A program made the translations under genes and the position numbers. 12,716 bases of DNA from Longimicrobiales bacterium (GTDB taxonomy: Bacteria; Gemmatimonadota; Gemmatimonadetes; Longimicrobiales; Gaopeijiaceae). The stretch spans positions 1-12,716 of the forward strand of contig JANQME010000188.1 in NCBI GenBank assembly GCA_028280205.1, given 5' to 3'. This document shows, piece after piece, positions 1 through 6,504 of this stretch. Below the pieces are notes generated by a model. That model did no database searches and was not told where the DNA came from. It worked only from the letters and a program-made list of their open reading frames with translations. Within the stretch, counting starts at the first letter, position 1; each line of letters opens with the position of its first letter.

Positions 1-880
1 CGGTCGGGTCGGCGCGCAGGGGAAGCCCCAGGTCGTCGTTCAGGGGGAAGTGGAAGCCCGCGGGCATAATGCCCACGACCGTGTGGGGGCGCGCACCGAT
101 GCCGATCACCTTGCCGACGATGTCGGGATCCCGGGCGAAGCGGGCGGCCCAGACGTCTTGGGAGAGCACGACAACGTCGGCCGCGCCCTCGACCTCGTCG
201 TCGGAGACGAGCGGGCGGCCGAGGAGCGGCGTGACCCGCAGCATGGTGAAGACCGACGCGGTCACCTCCGCCCCCCGGATCTCCTCGGCGCGTCCGTCCG
301 GCGAATGCACGTTCCAGGGATCGGAACGGGCCGCGCCCAGGACCTCGAAGGAGGAGAGCTCGGCCCGCCAGACCGCGAAGTCGTGCAGCAGACGGACGAC
401 GGGCCGATTCGCCTCCAGGTCCCAGTCGCGAATCCCGACGATCCGGTCTCCCTCCTCCACCGGGAACGATGTCACGTAGATACCCGCTACGTGAACTGGA
501 ATCAGGCTCGCGGGAATGCCGAGGCCGAGGGCGAGACCCGCCACGACGGTCAACGTCGGTTGCTTGCCGAGCATGCGGATGCCGAGCTTCACGTCCAGCC
601 AGGAGACCCCCAGGCCGCGCGGCACTCGGCCGAGGCTGCGCGTACGCCAGCGCCATCGGAAGCTCGCGTCACGCTCGGAACCGTGTGCGTACTGCATCCG
701 CAACACCAGCGTGGCCCAAGGCTGGCGCCAGGCCCATCGGCGGGCCGCCGCGCGACCGTCCGCGGCGGCCCTGGCATTCATAGCCTCGAGGAGGTCGCCG
801 AGAACCTCCTCGCGCGCGTCCTCCGGGAGCATGCGCACCGCGATGCGGAGCGGGAGCGGGGCCCTGCGCACGGTGCTCAC
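1..880 (-). CDS. ADOP-type ABC transporter permease (MacB/FtsX-like), N-terminal part, cut by the left edge
   Basis: I translated this directly; 293 codons are visible and the frame is still open at base 1. Residues 1-90 form a soluble prefix with the motif RMLPEDAREEVLGDLLEA, the permease-prefix region typical of ADOP proteins. Residues 95-135 (DVKLGIRMLGKQPTLTVVAG, then a hydrophobic stretch) match the first membrane segment of MacB-type permeases. Residues 140-285 resemble the periplasmic core domain (DFAVWRAELSSFEVLGAARS, VTPLLGRPL, VVVLSQDVWAARF, VVGIMPAGFHFP). The GTG start at 880-878 shares four bases (GTGA) with the stop of the PadR gene, so the two are almost certainly co-transcribed and translationally coupled. 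In this family the PadR partner is thought to control the permease. Substrate unknown. Three further membrane segments should lie beyond the edge. I see no frame break in the visible part. Confidence 0.85.
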   Translation of the reverse strand, partial: MSTVRRAPLPLRIAVRMLPEDAREEVLGDLLEAMNARAAADGRAAARRWAWRQPWATLVLRMQYAHGSERDASFRWRWRTRSLGRVPRGLGVSWLDVKLGIRMLGKQPTLTVVAGLALGLGIPASLIPVHVAGIYVTSFPVEEGDRIVGIRDWDLEANRPVVRLLHDFAVWRAELSSFEVLGAARSDPWNVHSPDGRAEEIRGAEVTASVFTMLRVTPLLGRPLVSDDEVEGAADVVVLSQDVWAARFARDPDIVGKVIGIGARPHTVVGIMPAGFHFPLNDDLGLPLRADPT

Positions 881-1209
881 GCCTCGTCCAGCCGGGGCTC
901 GAGCCCGTCCCAGAGGGCGAGACGCGCACGGCGAGCCTCGGCGAGCACCGGCATCACCGCGTCCTCCTCGACGCGGTAGTAGCGTCGCGGCCGGCCTCCG
1001 CGCAGCGGATCAGGGCTGCCGACGAACGAACTGAGCAGTCCCTGCGACTCGAGTCGGCGCATGACCATGTACACCGTCGCCGGAGAGACCTCGCGCCCCG
1101 CCCGACCGCGCAGCTCTTCCGACACCGGGACGGCGTAGCTCTCCCCTCCGAGCTGCAGCAGCGCCAGCACGACCTGCTCCTCCAGCTCGCCGAAACGCTC
1201 CCGTCCCAT
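877..1209 (-). CDS. PadR-family transcriptional regulator
   Basis: A 110-residue protein with the PadR winged-helix layout: GELEEQVVLALLQLGGESYA (helix 1), SEELRGRAGREVSPATVYMV (recognition helix region), MRRLESQGLLSSF (helix leading to the wing), then GGRPRRYYRVEE, the hallmark wing sequence of PadR proteins. A C-terminal dimerisation helix follows (AEARRARLALWDGLEPRL). The length suits the short PadR subclass usually found beside ADOP permeases. A GTG at 1215 could start two codons earlier, but ATG at 1209 has the ribosome site GGGAG/AGAAGG at 1223-1215 at normal spacing, so I prefer it. The stop overlaps the permease start as GTGA. A palindrome at 1232-1254, 22 bases upstream, suggests autorepression. 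The inducing signal cannot be read from the sequence. Confidence 0.9.
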   Translation of the reverse strand: MGRERFGELEEQVVLALLQLGGESYAVPVSEELRGRAGREVSPATVYMVMRRLESQGLLSSFVGSPDPLRGGRPRRYYRVEEDAVMPVLAEARRARLALWDGLEPRLDEA

Positions 1210-1231
1210 GCCCACCTTCTCCCGTGCGATT

Positions 1232-1254
1232 AGTTCACAACAACGTTATGAACT
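1232..1254 (-). promoter_or_regulatory. Probable PadR operator overlapping a putative promoter
   Basis: On the minus strand this reads AGTTCATAAC-N3-GTTGTGAACT, a palindrome with 10-base arms and a single mismatch. It is AT-rich in an otherwise very GC-rich setting. It lies just upstream of the PadR gene. A possible sigma-70 promoter overlaps it: TTGTGC at 1270-1265, 16 bases, then TAACGT at 1248-1243. Binding by a PadR dimer and autoregulation are inferred from position and symmetry; the promoter boxes are a weak match. Confidence 0.55.
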
Positions 1255-1330
1255 GATCCGCACCGCACAACCCTCGCTCGGGCCATCCGTCGACATCACG
1301 CCTGCTCGCCGGGGCTGCGGCGCCAGCCTG

Positions 1331-1346
1331 ATCGGTATCGACCGAT
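1331..1346. promoter_or_regulatory. Short inverted repeat in the divergent intergenic region
   Basis: ATCGGT and ACCGAT flank a 4-base spacer (ATCG), about 70 bases upstream of the Asp-box lipoprotein gene. It could be a small operator or a chance palindrome. I could not place convincing promoter boxes next to it. The rest of 1210-1416 shows nothing else I can call. Confidence 0.2.
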
Positions 1347-1416
1347 TGCGCGGCGGTGTATCGTTCTGGACCGGAGTTGCAGAAGTCCCTGGAGCTACTG
1401 ACTGAACACGCCTGCC

Positions 1417-2808
1417 ATGGTCCACCCGTTTCGCGCGCACCGGATTGCCTTGGTCACGGTCTCGATCGTGTCCGCCGGCTGCATCGACGACCCGTCGACC
1501 CAGGCCGTGGAGTCGGCCATCGACGGTGCTACGTACGCGACGATCCAAGATGCAACCACGCCTTCCGTGGCGGTCGATTCCAACTCCGAAGCGGTGTACG
1601 TCGCCTACTTCCGCGACGACCACGATGGCAGCGATGGGACGCTGTACGTTCAACGCTCGGACGACGGCGGGGCCACCTTCGGCGAGCCCGTGCGGGTGAA
1701 TGACAAGGATGGCGAAGCCCTGCTCGCCGCCCAGTGGAGTGCCCCCGAGATGGCCGTCGGCCCGAACGGCGAACTCTACATCGTCTGGTACCACGCCGAC
1801 TTCTCCGACCCGGAGAACTTCCCCTGGGGCGAAGTCACTCTACGCTTCGCACGATCCACGGACGGTGGAGCCACGTTCAGCGACGCCGTGAACCCGGCCC
1901 CGGCGGACCCTCGGGGCGAACAGTCCTACCCCTCGATTCTCGCCGCCGCCGACAATCAGGTGCACATCGCCTACCTCAACCTGGATGCCAGCCTCGAGAG
2001 AGACGCATCCGGCAGTCCCTCGGTCGTCCGAGTGGTCAGCTCCGAAAATGGCGGTCTGGACTGGGGCGACAGCGTCATCGCGGATTCCGGTGCCTGCCAG
2101 TGCTGCGACACCAGCATGGCGTGGGGTCCGGACAACGAGTTCTACGTCTCGTCGCGCTCCGTCTTCCTCGACACTGCGGAAGAGGTTACGGACGAAGGAC
2201 GCTCTGAGTACCACAACGCTCACCACGGACAGCAGGTCATCCGCGACATCACGGTCTACCGAACCACCGACGGTGGGCAAGGCAAGGTGTTCACGGAGCC
2301 GTCCCGCGTGGGCCGTGATGACTGGCACATGAACGGTTGCCCTGACGCCGGTCCGGGCATGGCCTTCGACGGTGAAGGCCGCCTTCACATTGCCTGGTTC
2401 ACCGGGTCGGACGAGGCATCGAACGGTCCAGGATTCTACTACGCCCAGTCGGACGACAAGGGTGATTCGTTCCACTCCCAGGTGTCGATCATCGCCCTCG
2501 AAGACCAATGGGTTCCGCCCACCACCCAGTACCTGGTGACGGATGCCCGGGACAACGCCTGGATCGTGTTCGTGAATTCCCAGGGCCTGCGAAAGGCCGC
2601 CGACTACGCTGAGACCTTTGCCTATGAAGGCCAGGGAACCATCCACCTGGCCGTGGTCGATTCCGATGGCAACGTGCTCCGCAACGGTCCCTTCGCATCC
2701 GGTGCCATCACCAAGCACTATCCGCACACGGTGTCGTCGGATGGGCGCATCGCCATCAGCTGGATGGAAGGCGATGCCGTGCGCGTCGCGGTGATCGACA
2801 CGGTGTGA
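1417..2808 (+). CDS. Sialidase-like (BNR/Asp-box) lipoprotein
   Basis: 463 residues. Residues 1-22 are a lipoprotein signal (basic start, hydrophobic core, lipobox VSAGC with Cys22), so the mature protein should be lipid-anchored outside the inner membrane. Asp-box repeats of the beta-propeller type occur at about 81-88 (SDDGGATF), 147-154 (STDGGATF), 208-216 (SSENGGLDW), 283-291 (TTDGGQGKV) and 345-352 (SDDKGDSF). A cysteine cluster ACQCCDTS (226-232) and a second motif NGCPDAGPGMAFD (306-318) recur in bacterial exo-alpha-sialidase-like proteins. I cannot identify the sialidase arginine triad with confidence, so true sialidase activity is not supported; another glycan- or protein-binding role is equally possible. 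No strong ribosome site precedes ATG 1417. The gene is poorer in GC than its neighbours (about 57% in 2161-2220, against about 82% in 5041-5100). Its last 53 bases overlap the convergent kinase gene. Confidence 0.8.
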   Translation: MVHPFRAHRIALVTVSIVSAGCIDDPSTQAVESAIDGATYATIQDATTPSVAVDSNSEAVYVAYFRDDHDGSDGTLYVQRSDDGGATFGEPVRVNDKDGEALLAAQWSAPEMAVGPNGELYIVWYHADFSDPENFPWGEVTLRFARSTDGGATFSDAVNPAPADPRGEQSYPSILAAADNQVHIAYLNLDASLERDASGSPSVVRVVSSENGGLDWGDSVIADSGACQCCDTSMAWGPDNEFYVSSRSVFLDTAEEVTDEGRSEYHNAHHGQQVIRDITVYRTTDGGQGKVFTEPSRVGRDDWHMNGCPDAGPGMAFDGEGRLHIAWFTGSDEASNGPGFYYAQSDDKGDSFHSQVSIIALEDQWVPPTTQYLVTDARDNAWIVFVNSQGLRKAADYAETFAYEGQGTIHLAVVDSDGNVLRNGPFASGAITKHYPHTVSSDGRIAISWMEGDAVRVAVIDTV

Positions 2809-3814
2809 CCGGACGAGGCTGCGCTCGCGCCGTCCTGCGCACCCCACCCCCGACGAGGCGATAGGCGTCGAGCCACGGCGCCCACGACGAGGCCCGTCCC
2901 GTGCCGGGCGGGGCCGCACGCTCCACACCCCAGAGGCGGTCGGCCACCTCATCCAACTCCGGGCGTAGACCGCACGGGTACAGCAGGGCGAACACGGTCC
3001 CGGAGTGCGCTCGACCCACACCCAGCGCCCGGGTCTCGCGCGCAGCACGAAGCAACACGTTGGGGACCGGCGGGCAGCCGAGGTGTCGGGCCAGTAACGA
3101 GCTCGCGGTCGCGGCCGCTCCGATCCTCTCCAGATCTCCCCGTTCGATCCCCGCCATGCACGACCCGAACGCGTCGGACCACCCGTCGAGCGCCTCGGCG
3201 GAGAGTCGCTCGGGCAAGCTCCGGTTGAACGCCACCGTATCCACACGCCCGGGAAGGCGCACGCAGACGATCTCGATGTCGGGCGGCGGACCGAGGGGCT
3301 CGCGCACGTGTCCCTCCCGATGGTCGAAGAGCGCGAGGCCGGGGAGAAGGGACCCGTTGGTGGGCTCGACGGCGAGGGCGAGGTCCACCGCCAGGCTCGG
3401 GGCATCCGGGACGCCGAGGGCGGCGGCGGCGGCCGCGAGCGCGGCGCCGAGATCGGCCGTGCTCGATCCGAAGCCCACCCCGCGGGGGAGCACGTCCCCG
3501 CCGAGGCCGACTGACACCGCCGCGCCCTCCGTGCGGGAGAGCAGGAGCTCGAGGCCACGACGGACCTTCCCGAATTCGCCACGCCCGCCGGGGTCAGGCA
3601 TCGAAGCGGGCGGAGTCGGGATGGGTTCCGCGCACGTGACCGCACTCGGCGTCTCCGCGTCCCACACCCGGGCCCAAGCGCTCCGCGTCCGGTCGATCGG
3701 CGCCGCGATCTGCAGCCACCGCCCCCGAACGAAGCCCTGCACGAGCTCACCGCAGGTGGCCGGGGCGCACCAGGAAGCGCGCTCCGGGGCGTCGGTGCGG
3801 ATCGCCGGGTTCAT
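2756..3814 (-). CDS. pduX: GHMP-family L-threonine kinase, PduX-like
   Basis: 352 residues. The N-terminal motif APATCGELVQG (17-27) is characteristic of PduX-type kinases. The GHMP ATP-binding loop PRGVGFGSSTADLGAAL follows at 110-126, and the C-terminal GHMP motif appears as AHSGTVFAL at 269-277. PduX enzymes phosphorylate L-threonine to O-phospho-L-threonine, which CobD decarboxylates to the aminopropanol phosphate arm of the B12 nucleotide loop. The setting (cobalamin riboswitch immediately upstream on the other strand, cob genes nearby) supports this over other GHMP kinases. ATG 3814 places the conserved motif at the right distance, though its ribosome site is weak; a TTG lies eight codons upstream. 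The last roughly 30 residues are arginine-rich, and the coding end overlaps the convergent lipoprotein gene by 53 bases, so the C-terminus may be a non-conserved extension. No cobD or cbiB partner is visible in the window. Confidence 0.85.
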   Translation of the reverse strand: MNPAIRTDAPERASWCAPATCGELVQGFVRGRWLQIAAPIDRTRSAWARVWDAETPSAVTCAEPIPTPPASMPDPGGRGEFGKVRRGLELLLSRTEGAAVSVGLGGDVLPRGVGFGSSTADLGAALAAAAAALGVPDAPSLAVDLALAVEPTNGSLLPGLALFDHREGHVREPLGPPPDIEIVCVRLPGRVDTVAFNRSLPERLSAEALDGWSDAFGSCMAGIERGDLERIGAAATASSLLARHLGCPPVPNVLLRAARETRALGVGRAHSGTVFALLYPCGLRPELDEVADRLWGVERAAPPGTGRASSWAPWLDAYRLVGGGVRRTARAQPRPVTPCRSPRRARHRLPSS

Positions 3815-3843
3815 AGCAGATGCAGGGGGTCCAACCAAGTCCC

Positions 3844-3856
3844 GCCCGTTTCGGGC
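3844..3856. repeat. Small hairpin in the kinase leader
   Basis: GCCCG-TTT-CGGGC on the plus strand (GCCCG-AAA-CGGGC in the kinase transcript), a perfect 5-bp stem with a 3-base loop, about 30 bases upstream of the kinase start codon. It may influence translation or be incidental. Between 3815 and the riboswitch I see no other structured element and no convincing promoter on either strand. Confidence 0.25.
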
Positions 3857-3935
3857 CCGGCTCGCAATCGGTGGTGAGGCGCGGGCGAAGAGAACGGCGG
3901 AGAAGTTAGACCCGCACTTCCTCGCGAGACACCTG

Positions 3936-4142
3936 GCGGGCTTGCCTCGGTTCGCCCCGGACGGTATCCATCGTCCAACGAAGTTGACGGAGGGGCTCTC
4001 GGAAGTCCGGTGAGATGCCGGCGCGGCCCCGCCACTGTAAGGGATTCGGGAGCTCGAGCTCCCAGATCCGGTCAGGAAGCCACTGGGCATTCGTGCCCGG
4101 GAAGGCGACCGGATGCGTCCCGAGCCAGGAGACCTCTCCTCC
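3936..4142 (+). ncRNA. Cobalamin (adenosylcobalamin-type) riboswitch
   Basis: The conserved core is easy to read. GCCTCGG at 3944-3950 opens the fold. GGAAGTCCGG at 4001-4010 begins a stem CCGG/CCGG (4007-4010 with 4018-4021) around TGAGATG. GGCCCCGCCACTGTAA at 4025-4040 is the central core. A perfect hairpin GGGAGCT-CG-AGCTCCC (4048-4063) forms one peripheral arm. TCAGGAAGCCACTGG begins at 4072. A hairpin GGGCA-TTCG-TGCCC at 4085-4098 is capped by a TTCG (UUCG) tetraloop. AGCCAGGAGACC at 4123-4134 is the 3' B12 box. The exact outer stem is unclear, so both ends are approximate. The element sits 100 bases upstream of the btuB-like gene on the same strand and should reduce its expression when cobalamin is abundant. 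Confidence 0.95.
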
Positions 4143-4212
4143 GTCGCCGACCGACACCCTCGAGGGAGGGGGCGGGGTCCTCGTCCGCAGCGTGCGGGCG
4201 CGTTCAGCCGTG

Positions 4213-4238
4213 CTTCTCCCCGTCCGGAGAAGACGGGG
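4213..4238 (+). promoter_or_regulatory. btuB: Expression platform: two mutually exclusive hairpins over the btuB ribosome site
   Basis: CTTCTCC (4213-4219) can pair with GGAGAAG (4226-4232). Alternatively CCCCGTC (4218-4224) can pair with GACGGGG (4232-4238). The two 7-bp stems share bases, so only one can form at a time, and each hides part of the purine-rich stretch just before the GTG start at 4242. No run of U follows, which favours translational rather than termination control. How this couples to the aptamer is inference. Confidence 0.5.
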
Positions 4239-4241
4239 AAC

Positions 4242-6470
4242 GTGACATTCGACGCTCCGATGCGCCGGGGGGGCCTCCGGGCCGCCGCGCGCCTGCTGTC
4301 CACCGCCTTCGCGCTCGCGTGGGCGTCCTCGGCCGCCGCCCAGGTGACGGCGACTGTCGAAGTCAACGTGCGCGCCCCGGTCGTGGAGGCCGGTGCCGAA
4401 GCCGACGTCGCCGCTCCGGCGGATCGCGCGCGAGGCACGGAGCCGGTCGTGGCCGCCTCGGTCACCGTGCCCGAGTCCGGACGAACCGCCTTCACCGACG
4501 CAGGCGGCGTCGCCCGTCTCCGCAGCCTGCCGCCCGGACGAACGACCGTCCTCGTCTCGGCCCTCGGCTTCGAGGACGCCGTGCTCGAGGTGGAGGCGGT
4601 CAACGGGCGGGTCGTGCGGGCCGAGGTGCTGCTCTCGCCCACACCCCTGCGGCTCGAGGGTCTGAGCGTCGACGTGGCAGCCGCCGACCTTCCGCCGGGC
4701 GGCGTCGCGGTCGACGTGGCGGCGCTCCCCCCGACGGCGGTGGACCTGCCCAGCGCGGTCGACCGGGTGCCGGGCGCCACGGTCGTGCGGCAGGGCGGGC
4801 CAGGCGCCCCGGCGGTCGTCCAGCTCAGGGGCTCGGGCGGCGACCAGATCCTCGTCCTCCTCGACGGCGTCCCCATCAACTCGCCCCTCACGGGGATCGC
4901 GGATCTGAGCTCCGTGGACCTCTCGTCGCTCGAGCGCATCGTCGTCCTCCCCGGCACGCACTCCTCCCGCTACGGCCCGCGGGCGCTCGGAGGCGTCGTG
5001 CTCCTCGAGAGCCGCTCCGCTGTCCGGTCCTCGGTGCATGGCACCGTCGGGGCCGGCGCGTGGGGCTCCGGGGAGGTCGGGGCGAACGGCTCCTGGGCGT
5101 CGGCCGCGGCGTGGTCCTTCTCGGGCGGAGCCCGCTGGGAGCGATCGAGCGGGGACTTCCTCTACGACGTTCCCGACTTCCGCGGCGGCGGTGAGCTGGA
5201 GCGGGAGAATGCAGCCTTCGAACGGATCGGAGGCGATCTCCGTATCGCGCGCACCGGACGGCTGGACGCTTCGGTGCAGGCGAACGTCGCCGACATCGAG
5301 CGCGGGAGCCCCGGCACGATTGCGCAGCCGTCGGCGCACGGGGCGCAGCGCCACCGCCGCCGGGGCGTCGGCGCGACGCTCTCCGGGGGCGACCCGAACC
5401 TCGGCGGCTCGCTCCGGACCGCGGTCCAGTGGCAGCGAGCCGAGTATCGGGATCCGAGCCCGCCGTTCGGCGCCTCGTACGATACGCGCAACGACGTCCG
5501 ACGCGGGGAAGCCGCGCTCGAGGGGTGGTGGAGGCCACCGCTCGCCACGGCGCGTGTCGGGGTAGATGCCGCACGGAGCCGGATCGACTCGAACGTCCTC
5601 GCCACGCCGTCCGTCACCGTCGAAGAGCTGGGGCTGTGGGGGAGGCTGGAGCGACCCGTCGATCTCGGAAGATTGATCCGGCTGGAGCTCGGCGCCGGGC
5701 TGCGCCTCGACCGTCACGATCTGGTGAACGAGACCGTCGTGTCGCCTTCCCTCGACCTGACCGCGGGCAGAGGACCCCTGACGCTCGAGCTGGCGTGGGG
5801 TCGTGGCTTCGCTCCGCCCGGCCTCGGCGACCTCTTCTTCCAGGAGGGGGTGCTCGTCGAGCCGAATCCCGGACTGCTTCCCGAGCGGATCCGCGACGAG
5901 CTGTCCGCCACGCTCGCGCTGGACGCCACCGTGGGGCGCACGGGACTGTCGCTCCGGACGTCGGCCTACCGGGCCGACGTGGAGGACATGATCCTCTGGT
6001 TTCCCGATTTCCGCTTCATCTGGAGCCCGGACAACTTCGACATCGAGCGCCGCGGGCTCGAGCTCGGGGCGGGCGTCGACATCGCCGCCGCGGGCGGGAC
6101 GCACTCGCTCACCGCCGACGTCGCGTGGTCCCGGGTCGAGTACACGGGCGATGTCCTCTCGGGGCAGGTCGTCTACCGACCCGACTTCTCGGCCGATGCG
6201 TCGCTCACGCTCGACCTCCCCCTGGTGTCGGTGACCCCCACCGCCGCCTGGATCGGAGAGCGCCGCTCCGTACCGGGCTCCGAGCTGAACACCCTCCCGG
6301 CGTACGTCCTCGTCGACCTCGGCTTCGCCGTCCCCTTCGACGTGGGCACGATCTCGGGACGACTCGACCTCACCCTGTCCAACCTCCTCGACGAGCGGGC
6401 CGCGCTCCTCGTGGACTACCCCCTTCCGAGCCGCGGCTGGTCGACACGCCTGCGGCTCCAGCCCGGCTGA
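4242..6470 (+). CDS. btuB: TonB-dependent outer-membrane receptor, probable cobalamin/corrinoid importer (BtuB-like)
   Basis: 742 residues. A Sec signal peptide ends near residue 33 (ALAWASSAAAQ). Residues 66-135 look like a carboxypeptidase-regulatory-like beta domain (TAFTDAGGVARLRSLPPGRT, VSALGFEDAVLEV). The plug spans about 165-258, with VPGATVVRQGGPGAPAVVQL, GGDQILVLLDGVPIN and SLERIVVLPGTHSSRYGPRA, all standard TonB-receptor plug motifs. The remainder is barrel, ending TLSNLLDERAALLVDYPLP and a final strand STRLRLQPG without the usual terminal aromatic residue. Substrate assignment rests on the cobalamin riboswitch directly upstream and the B12 genes around it. GTG 4242 has purine-rich GGAG (4226-4229) and GGGGA (4235-4239) upstream; ATG 4260 (MRRGGLRAAARL) would give a neater signal peptide but has no ribosome site, so the start is uncertain by six codons. 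A propeller lipoprotein follows after 34 bases. Confidence 0.9.
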   Translation: MTFDAPMRRGGLRAAARLLSTAFALAWASSAAAQVTATVEVNVRAPVVEAGAEADVAAPADRARGTEPVVAASVTVPESGRTAFTDAGGVARLRSLPPGRTTVLVSALGFEDAVLEVEAVNGRVVRAEVLLSPTPLRLEGLSVDVAAADLPPGGVAVDVAALPPTAVDLPSAVDRVPGATVVRQGGPGAPAVVQLRGSGGDQILVLLDGVPINSPLTGIADLSSVDLSSLERIVVLPGTHSSRYGPRALGGVVLLESRSAVRSSVHGTVGAGAWGSGEVGANGSWASAAAWSFSGGARWERSSGDFLYDVPDFRGGGELERENAAFERIGGDLRIARTGRLDASVQANVADIERGSPGTIAQPSAHGAQRHRRRGVGATLSGGDPNLGGSLRTAVQWQRAEYRDPSPPFGASYDTRNDVRRGEAALEGWWRPPLATARVGVDAARSRIDSNVLATPSVTVEELGLWGRLERPVDLGRLIRLELGAGLRLDRHDLVNETVVSPSLDLTAGRGPLTLELAWGRGFAPPGLGDLFFQEGVLVEPNPGLLPERIRDELSATLALDATVGRTGLSLRTSAYRADVEDMILWFPDFRFIWSPDNFDIERRGLELGAGVDIAAAGGTHSLTADVAWSRVEYTGDVLSGQVVYRPDFSADASLTLDLPLVSVTPTAAWIGERRSVPGSELNTLPAYVLVDLGFAVPFDVGTISGRLDLTLSNLLDERAALLVDYPLPSRGWSTRLRLQPG

Positions 6471-6504
6471 CCCGAAGACCCACTCCCAAGGAGCACAACG
6501 CAAG

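Noticed and set aside
50..979. A 309-codon plus-strand open frame at the left edge
   Set aside because: It is antisense to the ADOP permease, which translates cleanly with family motifs from 880 to the edge.
1417..2808. Calling the Asp-box lipoprotein a functional sialidase
   Set aside because: Asp-boxes are structural and occur in many propellers; the catalytic arginine triad and nucleophilic tyrosine could not be identified.
1840..3750. A 636-codon minus-strand open frame through the lipoprotein and kinase genes
   Set aside because: It is out of frame with the kinase motifs; its kinase-like stretches are frameshifted noise, while the GHMP motifs occur only in the 2756-3814 frame.
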